Assembly (NCBI GenBank): GCA_963576785.1
Contig: OY756139.1
Coordinates: 2,790,001-2,854,000 of the forward strand
Direction: 5' to 3'
DNA length: 64,000 bases
Source of the DNA: Chlorophyllum brunneum
Lineage: Eukaryota; Basidiomycota; Agaricomycetes; Agaricales; Agaricaceae
Part shown: positions 22,098 to 34,053 of the stretch, in pieces
Numbering within the stretch: position 1 is the stretch's first letter
How the letters are laid out: each line of letters starts with the position of its first letter
Notes under the pieces: generated by a model
What the model was told of the DNA's origin: nothing
The model's input: the letters and a program-made list of their open reading frames with translations, nothing else
The model's database searches: none
Program-made: the position numbers and the translations under genes

Positions 22098-25051
22098 TTA
22101 CAGAGATTGTGACTTTTGCCACTCCAGAAACTCTTGATGCATCTTTTCCTGTTCCTGCCACAACTTCTGAACTTTCTTGGCTTGGTTTTTACTCAGCTCC
22201 TTGCCCTCGCGGTCTGTAAGAGGTATTCCTGCATCATTCCAACAACCATATTCGTCAGAATTAGGAGGTCTGAACATCTTCTGCGGTGGTGTGCGCCCTT
22301 TCTCAAGCTTAGCGAGCCGTTTCTTTTGTTCGTTTTCAAGGCTAGCCACTTTTTTCGCAGCTCTGGCCTCCTGTTGAGACCGTTTGTCATCTCGAGCCTT
22401 GATGAGTTCCGCGGGCGGTACAAGCTTGACAAGAGCCTTTCCGTCTGAGCCGCAACAACAACTGATGAATGGTACGTTCAGTGGTGACTGAAAAAACTTA
22501 CCATCTTGATCATCCAGAGCAACGCCAAGAGGGACAAGATCAACATCACGTAATTTGTCGCAGAGTGCCAGAATATCCTTGAAAGCGGTATCATCTTTAG
22601 TGATAGCCAAATGACGGACACCATCACGGAAGGTGGACAAAGCTCTCAAGTACGGCATCAGAACTTCTTCACGCTTGATGTTTTCAGTGAACAAATGGAG
22701 GGAAACAATGGGATCAAGAACGTACATTAATATTCTCGGATCCTTGATCTACCTGACCCCAACCAAGCTCCACCCTCTCCCCTTCACCTAGACCAAACAT
22801 CCGAAGTATTTGTCCGACCCATCGTGCAATATTCTCAACAAGATCAATGCTAAGATGCTTGCCGCGCGAATTGATGTAGATATTCGTTTTTGATACGAGT
22901 TCACGAAGAACATTTAGTGCTTCTGGAGTGTTAAAAGAATCGCACAGAGCGGCTCGGAATGCCGATCGCGTATCATGGAAACTGAAACGCATGTTCAGCG
23001 GGTACCAAAAGGTATCAGGTCAGTCACAATACCTTGTGGTTAGCTCGCGCTCGGGAGCCTCAGAGTGATGGGATCCGTCTGACTTGATCCCATCACCGCG
23101 ATATTGACTGAGTAGTGCTTTGACGACAGTGAAAAAGTTCTATAAGGGCAGCACCAAATGGTTTAGTCCAGTTCTAGGGACGATAACACCTGTCAGCTCA
23201 CATTCATTGTGATCTCGATGTTGCGCACTTCTCCAGTCATCAATGACTCTGAGAAATCCACCTTCGCGTTCCATAGCTGAGTCAAGAAAGCTAACCTCAG
23301 TTGCCGAGCGGTATATTTACCGAGAATCTCCTGAACGATGGTCAGTCTCGCTCAACGCCCGACTGGGATGGGGCTCACGTCGATGGTAATGAAGTTCTTC
23401 AATGATTTGCTCATCTTCAATCCCTCGATGTGTAGATGACCTGTGTGCAAAAAGTAATTGACCCATGAATTGCAGTTGTGATATGCCTAGTATATCATCG
23501 GACCATGAATCCATTCTTTGATTGGTAACACACACCTCGGACTGTGCCATCTCATTATCATGATGAGGGAATGCCAAATCGATGCCGCCGGAGTGGATAT
23601 CCATGTTATCGCCAAATATAGCACTCGCCATCACGGAGCACTCGATGTGCCAACCAGGGCGCCCCAGACCCCAAGGGGACGACCACGTTGGTTCGCCCGG
23701 TTTCGAAGCTTTCCAGAGAGCGAAATCGGAAGCCGAACGGCGACCCGTTTTGCTCGACAGGGAGCCTGGGTACCGGAGTGAGGTCAGAAGAAAGAACAGC
23801 TGATCTGTTTGACGGACCTTCCCCGTCTTCTAACAGTTCACGATTTCCTTTGCTCCACGGCTCCAGTTTGGCATAGTCATGGCCATCCGCTTTGTCAAAT
23901 CCGAGGGTATCAAAGTAGATACTGCCTTCCGACTCGTACGCATAGCCATTCTTCATGATACCTTCTATGAATTCAACAATTTCGGGAACATATTCGGTCA
24001 CACGCGTAATGGTATCTGGTTCTCGAACCCTGAGGCGAGCCATGTCGTCGAAAAATTTGGCCTCCCAGTGGGAAGCAAGAGATCGGGATATAGCGGGATC
24101 ATCGACCGTGTATCCATACTGTCGATCGGCAGTGTAAGCTGACAATTCGCTGGCGCGAGAAAACTCAAAACCTTAGCATCTAATGCCTGAGCCAAAATGT
24201 CCTTGGACTCGTCTATGAGGTTATGGCCCGCTTCCAGAGACCGACTACCAGACTGCAAGTGGTCCCGAGCGCTTCGAAGGGCTAAGAGGCAGCGGTTCTG
24301 TAATATGAACTATTAGGAGGGATCAATAATATGAGCATGATGCACGTACAGCGGCTGTAAAGTACATCTCAAACTTTTCATCGCGCTTTAAGCATTCCTG
24401 CTTCCATTCTATGTTCTGTATCAGTTCAGACAGTCGGGTCCAGCTGGTCTCCTCAGTTCCTTCTGCTATTTTATGGTCATCTGGTAAGCCCTTGTTTACT
24501 TGATTTTTGACATGGTTTAACCAAGCTTCGTGGACGGTGGCCACAAGCTCGGGTGTTAATGCACTGCTATCAGACCGGAATTTCTCGATGAGGTGGTTTT
24601 GGCGAGCACGCATGATGATCTGGCCGTCTGTAAGCGAAATCTCTGAAGTTTGTGTAGCGGGATTCGACGGACTTTGTCATCAATGTCCGTAATGTTCATG
24701 ACAAAATGGACATCATAGCCAAAGTAATCCGACATAATCCGGCGGAGAATGTCCTGTGTAACGTAGTTCCTATAACATCATCTTATCTTGATTCCAACGA
24801 GCACAAGCTGGCGGAGTACCTCGCATGGCCCATGTGGGACGCATCATAGACTGTTGGACCACAATTATACCACTTGACATGGCGACCATTCACTGGAACA
24901 AACTCTGTCTGTGATCGCGGTACTGAGTTTGTCAGATTGCAGCGGAAGCGGTGAGACTAACTTTGGTCCTGGTCAACGAGTTGTAGACATGGAGAATCGG
25001 TTCTTCAGGCCGTTGCTTTGGTAACGACCAGGGAGGCTGCTGAGTGGCCAT
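22098..25051 (-). CDS. Cysteinyl-tRNA synthetase
   Basis: Class I aminoacyl-tRNA synthetase that charges tRNA-Cys. Start [20 protein letters not shown] at 25051, followed by a HIGH-type motif (YDASHMGHA, about 24840). The later parts read [20 protein letters not shown], then DNEMAQSE, the zinc-site region, and KMSKSLKN at about 23400. The anticodon-recognition half contains [20 protein letters not shown] and [20 protein letters not shown]. The C-terminus is the lysine/glutamate-rich eukaryotic extension ending [11 protein letters not shown]. About eight short introns interrupt the gene. The frame is intact through all blocks I checked. Length and motif order match cytosolic fungal CysRS; a mitochondrial form from an alternative start is possible but no targeting peptide is obvious. 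Confidence 0.93.
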
Positions 25052-26636
25052 ATTCCTACAGTAGAGTGGTCTCGACCTAAGCGGAGGACAGGACTTTGAC
25101 AGGAGGAAAACCGAGAAGAGGAATCCAGTGTTGCCGCATTTGAACATTGTGACGGAGTCATGCAAAAGGTGTCAATATTGTACATTGATTGGTCACATGA
25201 CCTGAACAATTAACTCTGATAGACTGGCTTTTTAGACTAACCAAAAAGACACCCAATGGCGCCTAGCCAACCTTGAGTGCCCACTTTGCAAAGGGAAAGG
25301 GTGTCGAAGCACCCTGACGCGTCACTCGATGCAACCGAACAACCTCGGGGTCGAGGCCTAAAACCGCATGAAATGCGCCACTTTTCACATGCCCTACTCC
25401 TCCCGGACTGATATTAGAGAACATGTTATCAGCCCACCCCGCTCTCTGACGACACCTTCCCATCCACCACATCACCTCTGATTATCAGGTTCTCCCGTCT
25501 TCATCACTGGTAAAAGAAGAACAAACTTTGGATCAAAAATCGGATTCTGCGATCTTGACTTTACTCGGGAACTAGCGGTGGCTTTCGAGTCTTCTTCACT
25601 TGGGACCCAATCCATGTGTGCTTCTATCGTAAATAGTTGATATGGGCCTCCAGAGGTTGCACGTGAGGCGAGATGCGTATACCTAAATCCAGATCATTCT
25701 CCCAGCCTGCAAAGGGGTTCATTTTGCGTGGGCAGAAGAAGACAAGCGGTGGGTAAATATGATCCATTTTCCGAACGGCCCTTGGGTAAAGAATGCTGAA
25801 CGTCTCCTTCTAGATGACATCAGCCTCCGTTCGTGTCTTGTAAACCGCAAAAGAACAGTGCCCGAATGCTGACGGGTTCTGTCCCCCGTTTAACTAGCTG
25901 CAACTAATCATAACTTCGGTCTCCATAAAAGATATACCTTTTGGACATACGGAAATAACGATCCATAATGGGGAATCTCAAGTGAACTTAATCACAACCC
26001 TGATGCAATTGTGGTTAACATGCTCATAGCTCCTTATGGCCGTCCCGCCTCAACCGTGAGCTTGGCTAAAGTCTAACACCCAAGTTTGGCTTGGTTTCGC
26101 GGTTTGAGCCACCAACGCCCAGAACATCATCATTCAACGATGTAGGCTTGTAAATCAGTATCATTCATGATCATTGAGCAGCAAGTGGGAACAGAACATT
26201 CCGCCATCTAGTCTGATCTTCCTTAGTATGCTTCTCCAACAATGCTATGCAATAATCATTCGGATAACGAATGGCTCAGTTCCATATAGGTCTTGACTTC
26301 CACACGCAATGATGGGGACCTGGTTCGCACATTCACAGTTGCCTGCCACTAAAGTTTAACATCGTCCCTCGGCGCCTAAAATTAACATCAGTTCACAATA
26401 GCCATCATCAAAGTAGGGTCTCAATTAATTCAAACGCAAAGTTTCTGGAGTCCCTACCGGTTTTGTCACCAGTGGAATAAATAACTGTTGTGTTAAGGTG
26501 TGCCCTGCTCTGATCATCAAGGCCTTTTGTAGTATATAAACCAGTGTCCTCCTCTAGCGGTCTCCCCTCGGCATTCCCTTCCCCGGTTCCCTCCCTCCTT
26601 CATACTGTCACAACTGTGATTATTCGGCACGATAAC
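25052..26636. other. Promoter region of two divergent genes, about 1.6 kb
   Basis: No coding sequence recognised. The right end carries a clear TATA box (26533-26540) for the WOPR gene, listed separately. Long promoters are common for WOPR regulators in fungi, so part of this stretch may be regulatory. Confidence 0.45.
26533..26540 (+). promoter_or_regulatory. TATA box (TATATAAA) upstream of first WOPR gene
   Basis: A TATATAAA lies 97 bp before the start codon at 26637, followed by pyrimidine-rich sequence (TCCTCCTC, CCTCCCTCCTTC), a usual arrangement for inducible fungal promoters. Confidence 0.55.
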
Positions 26637-27769
26637 ATGCAACGCCCAACATGTGTTGAAATGCGTGTCCGGTCCACTCATGATGCGCAGGTCATTTTTC
26701 ATGCCGTTCACCTCAAGATCTTGCCCATCATCACACGACGACTGGATACTGAAGAGCGTCGTGAGATACGTTCGGGCTGCGTATACGTCTGGGAAGAGCG
26801 CAGTCCTAACACGGAGGCCATCGGGATGGTAGGTGTGACTGGTTATTTGATAGTACTTTCGACTGATCAGTGCTGCGGGCAGGTGGGCATCGAGCGGTGG
26901 ACAGACTCTCGAAGTTGGGGGCCTAGCCGGGTCAGAGACGTGGGTACCCGTTTTCGCCGCCATTCGGCTCGCCTTGGCGACTAACGACTTGCTATAAGGA
27001 ATTTCTCTTCTATCACGAGAGGGAACGATCGCCAGTCGAGCTGGAAATGGCATCGGACTCGGACACGACGTACGTGAGGTCCATTTCCCACATGTATGGG
27101 GTGGCTCAATTGATGTATTTGTCGCTGACACACTGTGTGTTTATCTATTTTCAGACTTGCGAGCCAAAGACCATCACCTCCGCGCGTCCGAAGAAAGAAC
27201 CTTATCAAACAAACTTACTCAGTCTTGGTTCAGACAACACGAGGCCGACGAAAATGGCACCTTAGTAGGCCTCCACCTTGTGGGCATCCTGGGGTACTGA
27301 CCAAGTGACGCACCAACAGCGGCATACTTTACTCAAGATACCCTAGAGAACCTGCACACGATTGACGATATCCGGGACCTGAAGTCACTCCACGTCCCAC
27401 CAGGGAAATACATTAGTGCAAGGTCTATCAACAGGAACACGGGGGTTAATCCCTATCCAATTCACCCTGGCATCGGCAGGTAAGTAAGGATCTCCCAAAG
27501 CAGTTTCTGATGCTGATTGTGCTATTGCTGTGGCCCATTAATGCCCATTACTCCCGTTTGACAGAAATGATCGGATTCCAAGGTTGTTTAAGATCCAGAA
27601 GCGACCTCCGCTTTGGAACTGTGGTAGCAATGGGGAACAGCGAGGGGCATTGGCGCCTCTAGCATACTTGGAGAAAATTGCGCCCCCGCGTCGGCATCCG
27701 ATGGATGAGAAAGCACTTATGTCCTTCTCATGCCATTTCACTGGTGATCTCTGTCACACCGAGTGGTAA
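26637..27769 (+). CDS. WOPR-domain (Gti1/Pac2 family) transcription regulator, copy 1
   Basis: WOPR proteins (Wor1, Ryp1, Gti1, Pac2) are fungal DNA-binding master regulators of development and morphology. Exons 26637-26828, 26883-26939, 26999-27069, 27155-27264, 27320-27479 and 27565-27769 give 264 residues. WOPRa: MQRPTCVEMRVRSTHDAQVI, then TRRLDTEERREIRSGCVYVW, GIERWTDSRSWGPSRVRD. WOPRb: EFLFYHERERSP, then KQTYSVLVQTTRGRRKWHLT and AYFTQDTLENLHTIDDIRDL. It ends with a motif shared with the other two copies (LEKIAPPRRHPMDEKAL) but lacks their long Pro/Ser-rich linker, so it is the short member. Intron 1 (54 nt) has no stop and is a multiple of three. Exon 3 uses an AAG acceptor. The copy is intact despite its small size. 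Confidence 0.87.
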
Positions 27770-28636
27770 CCCAGGTGGAAAGACCTCCGACATCCCTTTT
27801 GATCGTCCCCATAGCTCTCCCTCTCTCTCGCCTCGACCCCAGGATACCCCGGTAACCAGGCCTATCCAGACTAAGGGCTGGCTTACGAAGATACATGTGG
27901 CGTCGTTCCCTTGGATTCTTAACGGTATTTGTTCATCTAAAAATTGTGCTATATACTGGTTCCCTGTGGGATTGATATATCCTGTATATGTTGCTATGTT
28001 GCTACTTATGATTGCCATGTCTGAGACCAGGATTGGACGTAGTTTATTTTACGATGGAAATGGACTTTTTCGGCTGGGATTATGGGCTTCGGAGGATAAG
28101 GAATCACCGCTAGAGTCCGATGGCATGGGAAGACAGTGGGTTCCGTGCATGTTGGTTGGCCAAATCCGCCACGGCTTCCTCCTTGATCGGACCAATGGCT
28201 TACGTATATATAGAAACGAGCAGGGGTGCCGGTTTTCATGCATGCAGGTGGGCCCGGTATTCGCTTTGGATGGTGGCCAGAGGGCCCCCTGTTTGAGGCG
28301 AGACGCCAGGAACTGACGGCGTTGGTACGGATGGGGGAAGTGTCAAGTAGACTTTACAGCCTGGGTGTGAATGTGATTGCAAAGCTGGACAAAATAGAAG
28401 AGGGTGTGGGATCCAAGGTGGTCGTTTAGAAAGACAGTGTCAAGGCCTGGCGCTGTGGGATGACGTCGTGCTGCGCAGCTGGGACACAGGTGGAAGTCGG
28501 AGGGCCAAGCCTCGAACGGGGGTTGGAATGTCGAGATGGGTGATTACGACAATTGGCGCAGACACGGGGACCTTATGTCCCCAACAGGGTCAGCCTATAT
28601 GCACATCCCACACTCCCTCTCTCTCTCTTCCCGTCC
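27770..28636. other. Spacer between tandem WOPR genes
   Basis: About 0.87 kb. It contains open frames on both strands without family resemblance; one at 28226-28429 (ending KLDKIEEGVGSKVVV) looks weakly coding-like but has no upstream or downstream exon I can attach. A CT-rich tract (CTCCCTCTCTCTCTC, about 28611-28627) directly precedes the next start. Confidence 0.45.
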
Positions 28637-30475
28637 ATGCAGCATCCGACGTGCACCAACATCCGCATCCGCTCCGTGCACGACGCCCACAAGATCTTCT
28701 ACGCCGTCCAGCAGGGCCTCCTCCAGATGGTCACCCGCAGGCTCGATGCCGACGAGCGAATGCAACTCCGCACCGGCTGTGTCTATGCTTGGGAGGAACG
28801 TGGTCCTCATACTGAACTCACTGGGCTTGGCATCGAACGCTTCACGGAAGGCCGCCGCTGGTCACCCTCCCGTGTGCGAGATGTATGTGTTTGCTACGAT
28901 GTTCACGGGCGTGCACTGATCTATGGCTCAGGAGTTTCTTTTTTATTACGAAAAGTATTCGCCCTCTCCCGACTGTGCAAACCCGTAAGTGTTCCCTAGC
29001 ACAACACGCGGTGTTAATGCTGACGAACGGTTCTTCACCGATGTCCTATTAAAGGCACCCACCACGCGACTGGGACCCTCTCGTGAAACAAACCTACTCA
29101 GTGTGGGTCGAGACGGGCAAAGGAAGGAGGAAATGGCATCTCAGTGCGTCCGTTTCTTCTATCATGTCACTCGTACCTCACACATACGCATATACTTTGT
29201 CCTCCTATAGCTGCCTACTTCACGCAGGCTACCGTCGACCAACTGGGCTCAATAGATGATATGCGGGGTGTACGAGACCTTGTCGTCCCGGAAAATATGT
29301 TTAAAAGCACCAGGGTTACTAAAACCCGTGTCAAAAACGATGAAAGTCGTCCCGGCGAATCCTCCAAGTCCTCCAGTGCTTCGAGTACCTCCAGATATGC
29401 TCCTTTTCCAGCGCCCACCCATCCTAACCAGCCAGAATCTTCTGGCCAGGTTCTCATGTATCAGCCATACCCCAACCACGACGACTCCCCAGCTCACCAG
29501 CAACCCCAGATACGGGACGATCATAAGGTTCCACCGGTTCGGCAATATTTCACTACTACCAGTGCTTCCAATTCCAACCTTGCCCATACTAACTCTTTCC
29601 GAGACCTCAACCCTTATCCTAGTCAATCTCAACCTTATCGGTCCCTTCTCCCTTCCCACCTTCGTCCGGCGGCAGGTCATATCCACCGTGACCTTTCCAA
29701 CCACGGCTCTCGGCCCCAACAACCGTCCTCCACAATCGCCCTCACCGACGTTCAACGCCCTTCTGCATCTCTTCCCCAGACTCAACTAGACGACGAACGG
29801 TCGGCGCCTTCTCATCCACGCCTGTCGTCTTCCAATCATATTTTCGCGGCAAGCGCATCTACGTCGAATCCACACAGTAATGTAAACGTCATGGAGGCAT
29901 ACACCCCCAATACCCAATCTTTCTCCGCACTTGCAGCGTCCGAATGGGTTCCGGGCAGTGCTGGAACCCTTGGCCCACAAAATCCTTCAATTTATTATGG
30001 AGATCGTCCCGGCAATGTCCCTGCTTCTACTACTGCGCAGGGTAGTCCTTACCTGCCGCCACCTGGGATAGTTACTGGTGCCAGCGCACAATCGTATGAA
30101 CCGATGCAATACCTAAGCCCACTGCATGGAGATTTGACTGGAGGTGGTGGTGCTCCGCGGGAGCCTCTACCTCCTCTCAGCATACTGCAAGAAACTTACT
30201 CGTTCTCGTATGATTTTTCTGTGGCCATGGTATCTCAATCTAGCATGGGTTCGTCCTCTGGGTCACTCAATAATACCCGCTCGTCTACATCCTCCACGTC
30301 TTCCTCCAATTCTGCCCAGAAGTCCAGGATTTTGGCTCCGGGATCGAATAAAGCTGGCGGACCGTGCAGGGATTTGGATCTAGCGCCCCTCAATTCACTT
30401 TCGCGGCTTCATCCATATCGAAGGGAACCCATGGATGATAGGGCTCTACGACTACTTGGACCTAGATCACCTTGA
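28637..30475 (+). CDS. WOPR-domain (Gti1/Pac2 family) transcription regulator, copy 2
   Basis: Exons 28637-28882, 28932-28984, 29055-29143 and 29211-30475 give 550 residues. WOPRa: MQHPTCTNIRIRSVHDAHKI, then TRRLDADERMQLRTGCVYAW, GLGIERFTEGRRWSPSRVRD. WOPRb: EFLFYYEKYSPSPDC, PPRDWDPLVKQTYSVWVETG, KGRRKWHLTAYFTQATVDQL, followed by GSIDDMRGVRDLVVPENMFK. The long C-terminus is Ser/Pro/Gln-rich and probably an activation region. It ends SRLHPYRREPMDDRAL, the tail motif shared with copies 1 and 3. It lacks the first intron present in copies 1 and 3, and the exon 3 acceptor is AAAG. The best-preserved and longest of the three, and the likeliest orthologue of the functional fungal regulators. Confidence 0.92.
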
Positions 30476-31797
30476 CCATGACACTTGCGCTCCACATCCA
30501 CGTTCGGCTTATGTCTATTCACTTGAGGGTAATTTTGGGCTGCTGCATCATTCCATCGTTTTTCTCTTCTTTTCAATCATTGTGGGATATTTCTTCACAT
30601 TTTACATGCTACTCTGTTTATTTATTTGTTTACATCTCTGGCGTCCACCGCGCAACAGCCCATCTGCTTCTCGGGCGCGACGTTATGACTTTCGGCTTAA
30701 GGTTCATACGGGTCTATTCTCTTCCGTTTTTACTTCCGGACCCGATATTTGGCTTGTCAAAATCCGATCTGTCACGGGGTCGTCCTCAAGTCGTCGTTTC
30801 AGTTGTTTTCTTCGGTTCGGGCATCGGGCCCGCTTCCCTCTTTTTCAGGACCTCTCCGTTGTACACTTTTACATGTATGGATTTCTTTTTCGAAGCGAAA
30901 GATTCCTAATCAGGATACTGACCACATGGTCCCCCATGGTAAACTCGAAGAACAGGCAGCTCCTTCACACACAATCTCCATAATCACATGCCTCTGACGT
31001 TATTCTTTCATCCAGAACACGGAAGAATATGTACCCATAGCCAAATAGCTTTACAGTAGTAATATAAAACTTTTTGTCACATTAATTATAGCTGCGGTTG
31101 TTGGTTGCTGCTTACCCCTCCCAACATTGTGATTCGCCAATCAGCACTCGGTTTAAAGGGAGGACTGAAAATAAAGCAGATGCATGAAACGGTGATATAT
31201 TACAGACATGAGCAAGACAGGTGGATGACATGGGGGTAAGACGGATGACCAAGACATGAGTTCCAAGTACGAACAAGGTTCTAAAAATGAAATTAAAATC
31301 CACTACCCTCTGAGCTATTTCCGTTCTAATTCGTAATTACGCGGGCGGCCCCTGGCGTGACAGGTTGTCCGGGGACGAAGGGTGGATTATGAGCTTGATG
31401 TCGGTAACGGTTATTTGCTTGGAAATCGTGTATGGTGTAACGCAAATGACGGAGATGGCGAGGACTTTCTTTCTCGCGTGGATTTTTTTAGTTGTTGCTT
31501 GGTTCAATGATGGCGATGAGGACGAGGTCGAAAAAACCAGTGTAGATGGAAGCTTGCAGATGCCAAACGAGAGGAAAGAGCAAGGGGCTGTTGCATGAGA
31601 CGGAGATGATATATGCATTGTTGGAATGGACCGACTGAAAGAAAGGCAAGTAGGAAGTCATAGATAACAACGATGACGAAGAAGAAAACGACCGTAACCG
31701 GGTTGTGTGGACGGCCTGATGAAGATGTTCACCATTCAAACTCGCTGCGAAGAAACACATCAGTGGCCTGCACGAACAGCACGGATGATAGCGAGAT
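30476..31797. other. Intergenic between convergent genes, about 1.3 kb
   Basis: T-rich sequence after the WOPR stop, probably a long 3' UTR. The frames at 30435-30997 are in T-rich sequence and show no domain. Nothing else identified. Confidence 0.4.
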
Positions 31798-32962
31798 TTA
31801 CCCAGTGCATTTAGCAAACAAATAATCTTTGCCGTTAATATGTATCATTCCGTCCTTGAGGATACATTTCCACTTATTCTTAACTCGAGCGACCTGTGAC
31901 GGCATGAGCAACGGAAATAGCAGATCACACACGATTGTACATACCTTGTCATATGTGCAAAACACGATATCAGTATCACCAGATCCCCCCTCTTCGGCCT
32001 CGGCCTCGTTCTCAGTGTCGGAATCGTCCAGATCGCTGTTAATCGCCTCCTCATCTTTGCTCACGGTGGACTGTTGTGATGACTGCACAGAACCTGGCTG
32101 GGGCAGTGAAGGGTGCGAAGGACGAGGCGCATATCCCGTAGGTTCAGGATAATCCTCCTCCCCAGACGACTCCGACGGCCCATCGACCTGAGGTATCCGC
32201 TGTTGCACAGGAGGTACGGGTGGACTCCCTGCCGTAGGAGGGGAAGCAGAATGACCGTTCGGTACAGCAACCGGCGGTGGCGCTTGCTGATGGTTTGATT
32301 GTGGTTGAGCGGGAGCAGGCACATAAGGGCGAGCAGTAGGCGCTGGTGGTTGTGCTTGCCCAGGACGACCAAACTGGATAACGCCTGTCTGACCTCCTGG
32401 ATGTGGCGTAGCTGTTGTAGGTGGAGGTAAAGTTCTGCTGAGGTTGGGTCCTGGTAATGCAGGAGGCGTGTAGTAGCTCGATGCGAGCATGTACCGCGTG
32501 TCTACTGGTTCTGACTTCACTTGAGACTGGCTGGCAGTTGATGGCATAGGAGCATAGGGATTAGGGTTGTAGGTTTGCATTATGTGCATTGCATGGGTAG
32601 GGTATGCAGGGTGTGCTGGCTGATGAGGCGGAGCCACAGACTGTTGCGGTTGTTGTGGCGTCTCAAATTCAGCTACATGAGATGCTATGACTTTCGTCTC
32701 CCATTTCTATTCGAGGAAGGGACGGGTAGATCAGATGATGTTGGGAGAAAAGGTGAAAAAGTCACTTACACTCTGCAATTCTGCGAGGACGTCCTCTGAA
32801 ACGCCGTATTCATCGAATTCGGATTTAATGTTTCCAATGACATCGTCAATAACGGCGCGGTAAATAGAAGGCTCAATAATCCAAGAGAAATGTCGCTGTT
32901 AAAACCAAGCGCTCTACTACAGGCAGTAACCGGTGGCAGCTCACCACTATCTTATTGGACAT
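31798..32962 (-). CDS. TOA1: Transcription initiation factor IIA large subunit (TFIIA alpha/beta)
   Basis: TFIIA stabilises TBP on the TATA box. The N-terminal helical domain reads MSNKIV, then PSIYRAVIDDVIGNIKSEFD and EYGVSEDVLAELQS, KWETKVIASHVAEFE. The middle is a long Pro/Gln/Ser linker, then an acidic stretch (DLDDSDTENEAEAEEG). The C-terminal beta-barrel reads DTDIVFCTYDKVARVKNKWK, then CILKDGMIHINGKDYLFAKC. Three introns. The last (31894-31944) is 51 nt, in frame and without a stop, so an unspliced reading adds 17 residues inside the barrel; removal restores the family sequence. Intron 1 can end at 32896 (CAG) or 32872 (GAG), 24 nt apart and in the same frame; only the GAG site gives the canonical KIVPSIYRAV. 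Confidence 0.92.
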
Positions 32963-33394
32963 CTGTGGATCCTAGTCGTTGTCGCCGCCGTTGAGGAGAG
33001 TGACTACGCCGCCACGGGGAGTCAACGCGCGAGATGGTGGGAATGAAGTAAGGTCCCTTTTATACTACATGCACATCACTGGAAACCCAGGACATTTCAA
33101 ACTCCGACATAGCGTTAGATTGACTCAAGGTTTCCCACGCACAGACCCTCACGACGCTAATGGAGGACTACTCAGCCTGCTAGGAATTTGGACCGTGGAG
33201 CGTAAGGATGCTACGTTGCATCACTCCAAAATGACTTCATAGACCATCGTTCCTGAAGTGTGTCATACCGTAACAGAGATCTCCAAGTGACTATGACCAC
33301 TGACGTCGTCTGTTGTTGGAGTAGCAGGATGAGAATATAAGGCGGTGGTATCCCTGTATACTGATTCAAACACGAGCTTAAACCATAGCCAGTA
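32963..33394. other. Divergent promoter region
   Basis: About 430 bp between the starts of the TFIIA gene and the small basic protein gene. No open frame of note and no repeat. Confidence 0.45.
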
Positions 33395-33923
33395 ATGCCC
33401 CTCTTCAAATCCAGTTCCCACTCTTCTTACGATGAAAAGAACTCCGAAGGGTCCCCAAACCGCCGACGAAGCCTATTCTCCAACAGGTCTTCGTCCCCAC
33501 CGCCTTCGGCTGACCCTAGGACCCGGAAAGGAATCTTCGGGAGTGTGAGTGATTCCGACTCTGACCGAGGTAGCCGAAGAGGAAGTATTCGTAGTGGGAG
33601 ATTTTTTGGCAGAGGCAGCCAGGACCGTTCGGCTATTCAGAATGATCCCAGCATCATCGCAGCCCATCAAGGGGTAACTGATGCAGAGACTGCCGAGAGG
33701 GAGGCTGATCAAGCCCTCATGCAAGCTCGAACCAAAGTCAAAGAGGCAAAGCGACACGTTGAGCTTCTAGAACGCGAGGCGCTTGACGAGTATGTGTTTC
33801 GACCCCTCTTCGTCTACTCCATCGTTTAGTTTGTTTGTAAACAGAGCACATCGTGCTAGAATGAAGCAGGCCGAGGCCAAAATCGTCCGGAAGAGCGCCA
33901 AGGCACTGGGACGGCACGGCTGA
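33395..33923 (+). CDS. Small basic Ser/Arg-rich protein with C-terminal helix, unknown function
   Basis: Two exons joined at GA|GTATGTG (about 33791) and AAACAG|A (about 33844). The N-terminus is Ser/Arg/Asp-rich (SSSHSSYDEKNSEGSPNRRR, then SVSDSDSDRGSRRGS). The second half is a charged helix with many Glu, Ala, Arg and Lys, probably coiled coil: ETAEREADQALMQARTKVKE, AKRHVELLEREALDEAHRAR, then MKQAEAKIVRKSAKALGRHG and a stop at 33923. I do not recognise a named family; similar small proteins are known as hypothetical proteins in Agaricomycetes, from memory and not checked. The continuous heptad-like second half, open across the splice, supports it being real. Confidence 0.75.
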
Positions 33924-34053
33924 AACGAGCAGGAAGATGGTTTCCTTGGACATGCATTGTACTGTTATAATGTCGATATACATTTCTACAGGTTTCGTCA
34001 GTCGATATGCAAATGAGCGATATTTAAAAGTCACTTACACTATGTCATTCGGC

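Noticed and set aside
21000..25100. Sulfur-metabolism gene cluster
   Set aside because: Sulfur-related genes are scattered (bZIP 14 kb, fRMsr and CysRS 21-25 kb, cysteine synthase 38 kb) with unrelated genes between; not a cluster in the biosynthetic sense.
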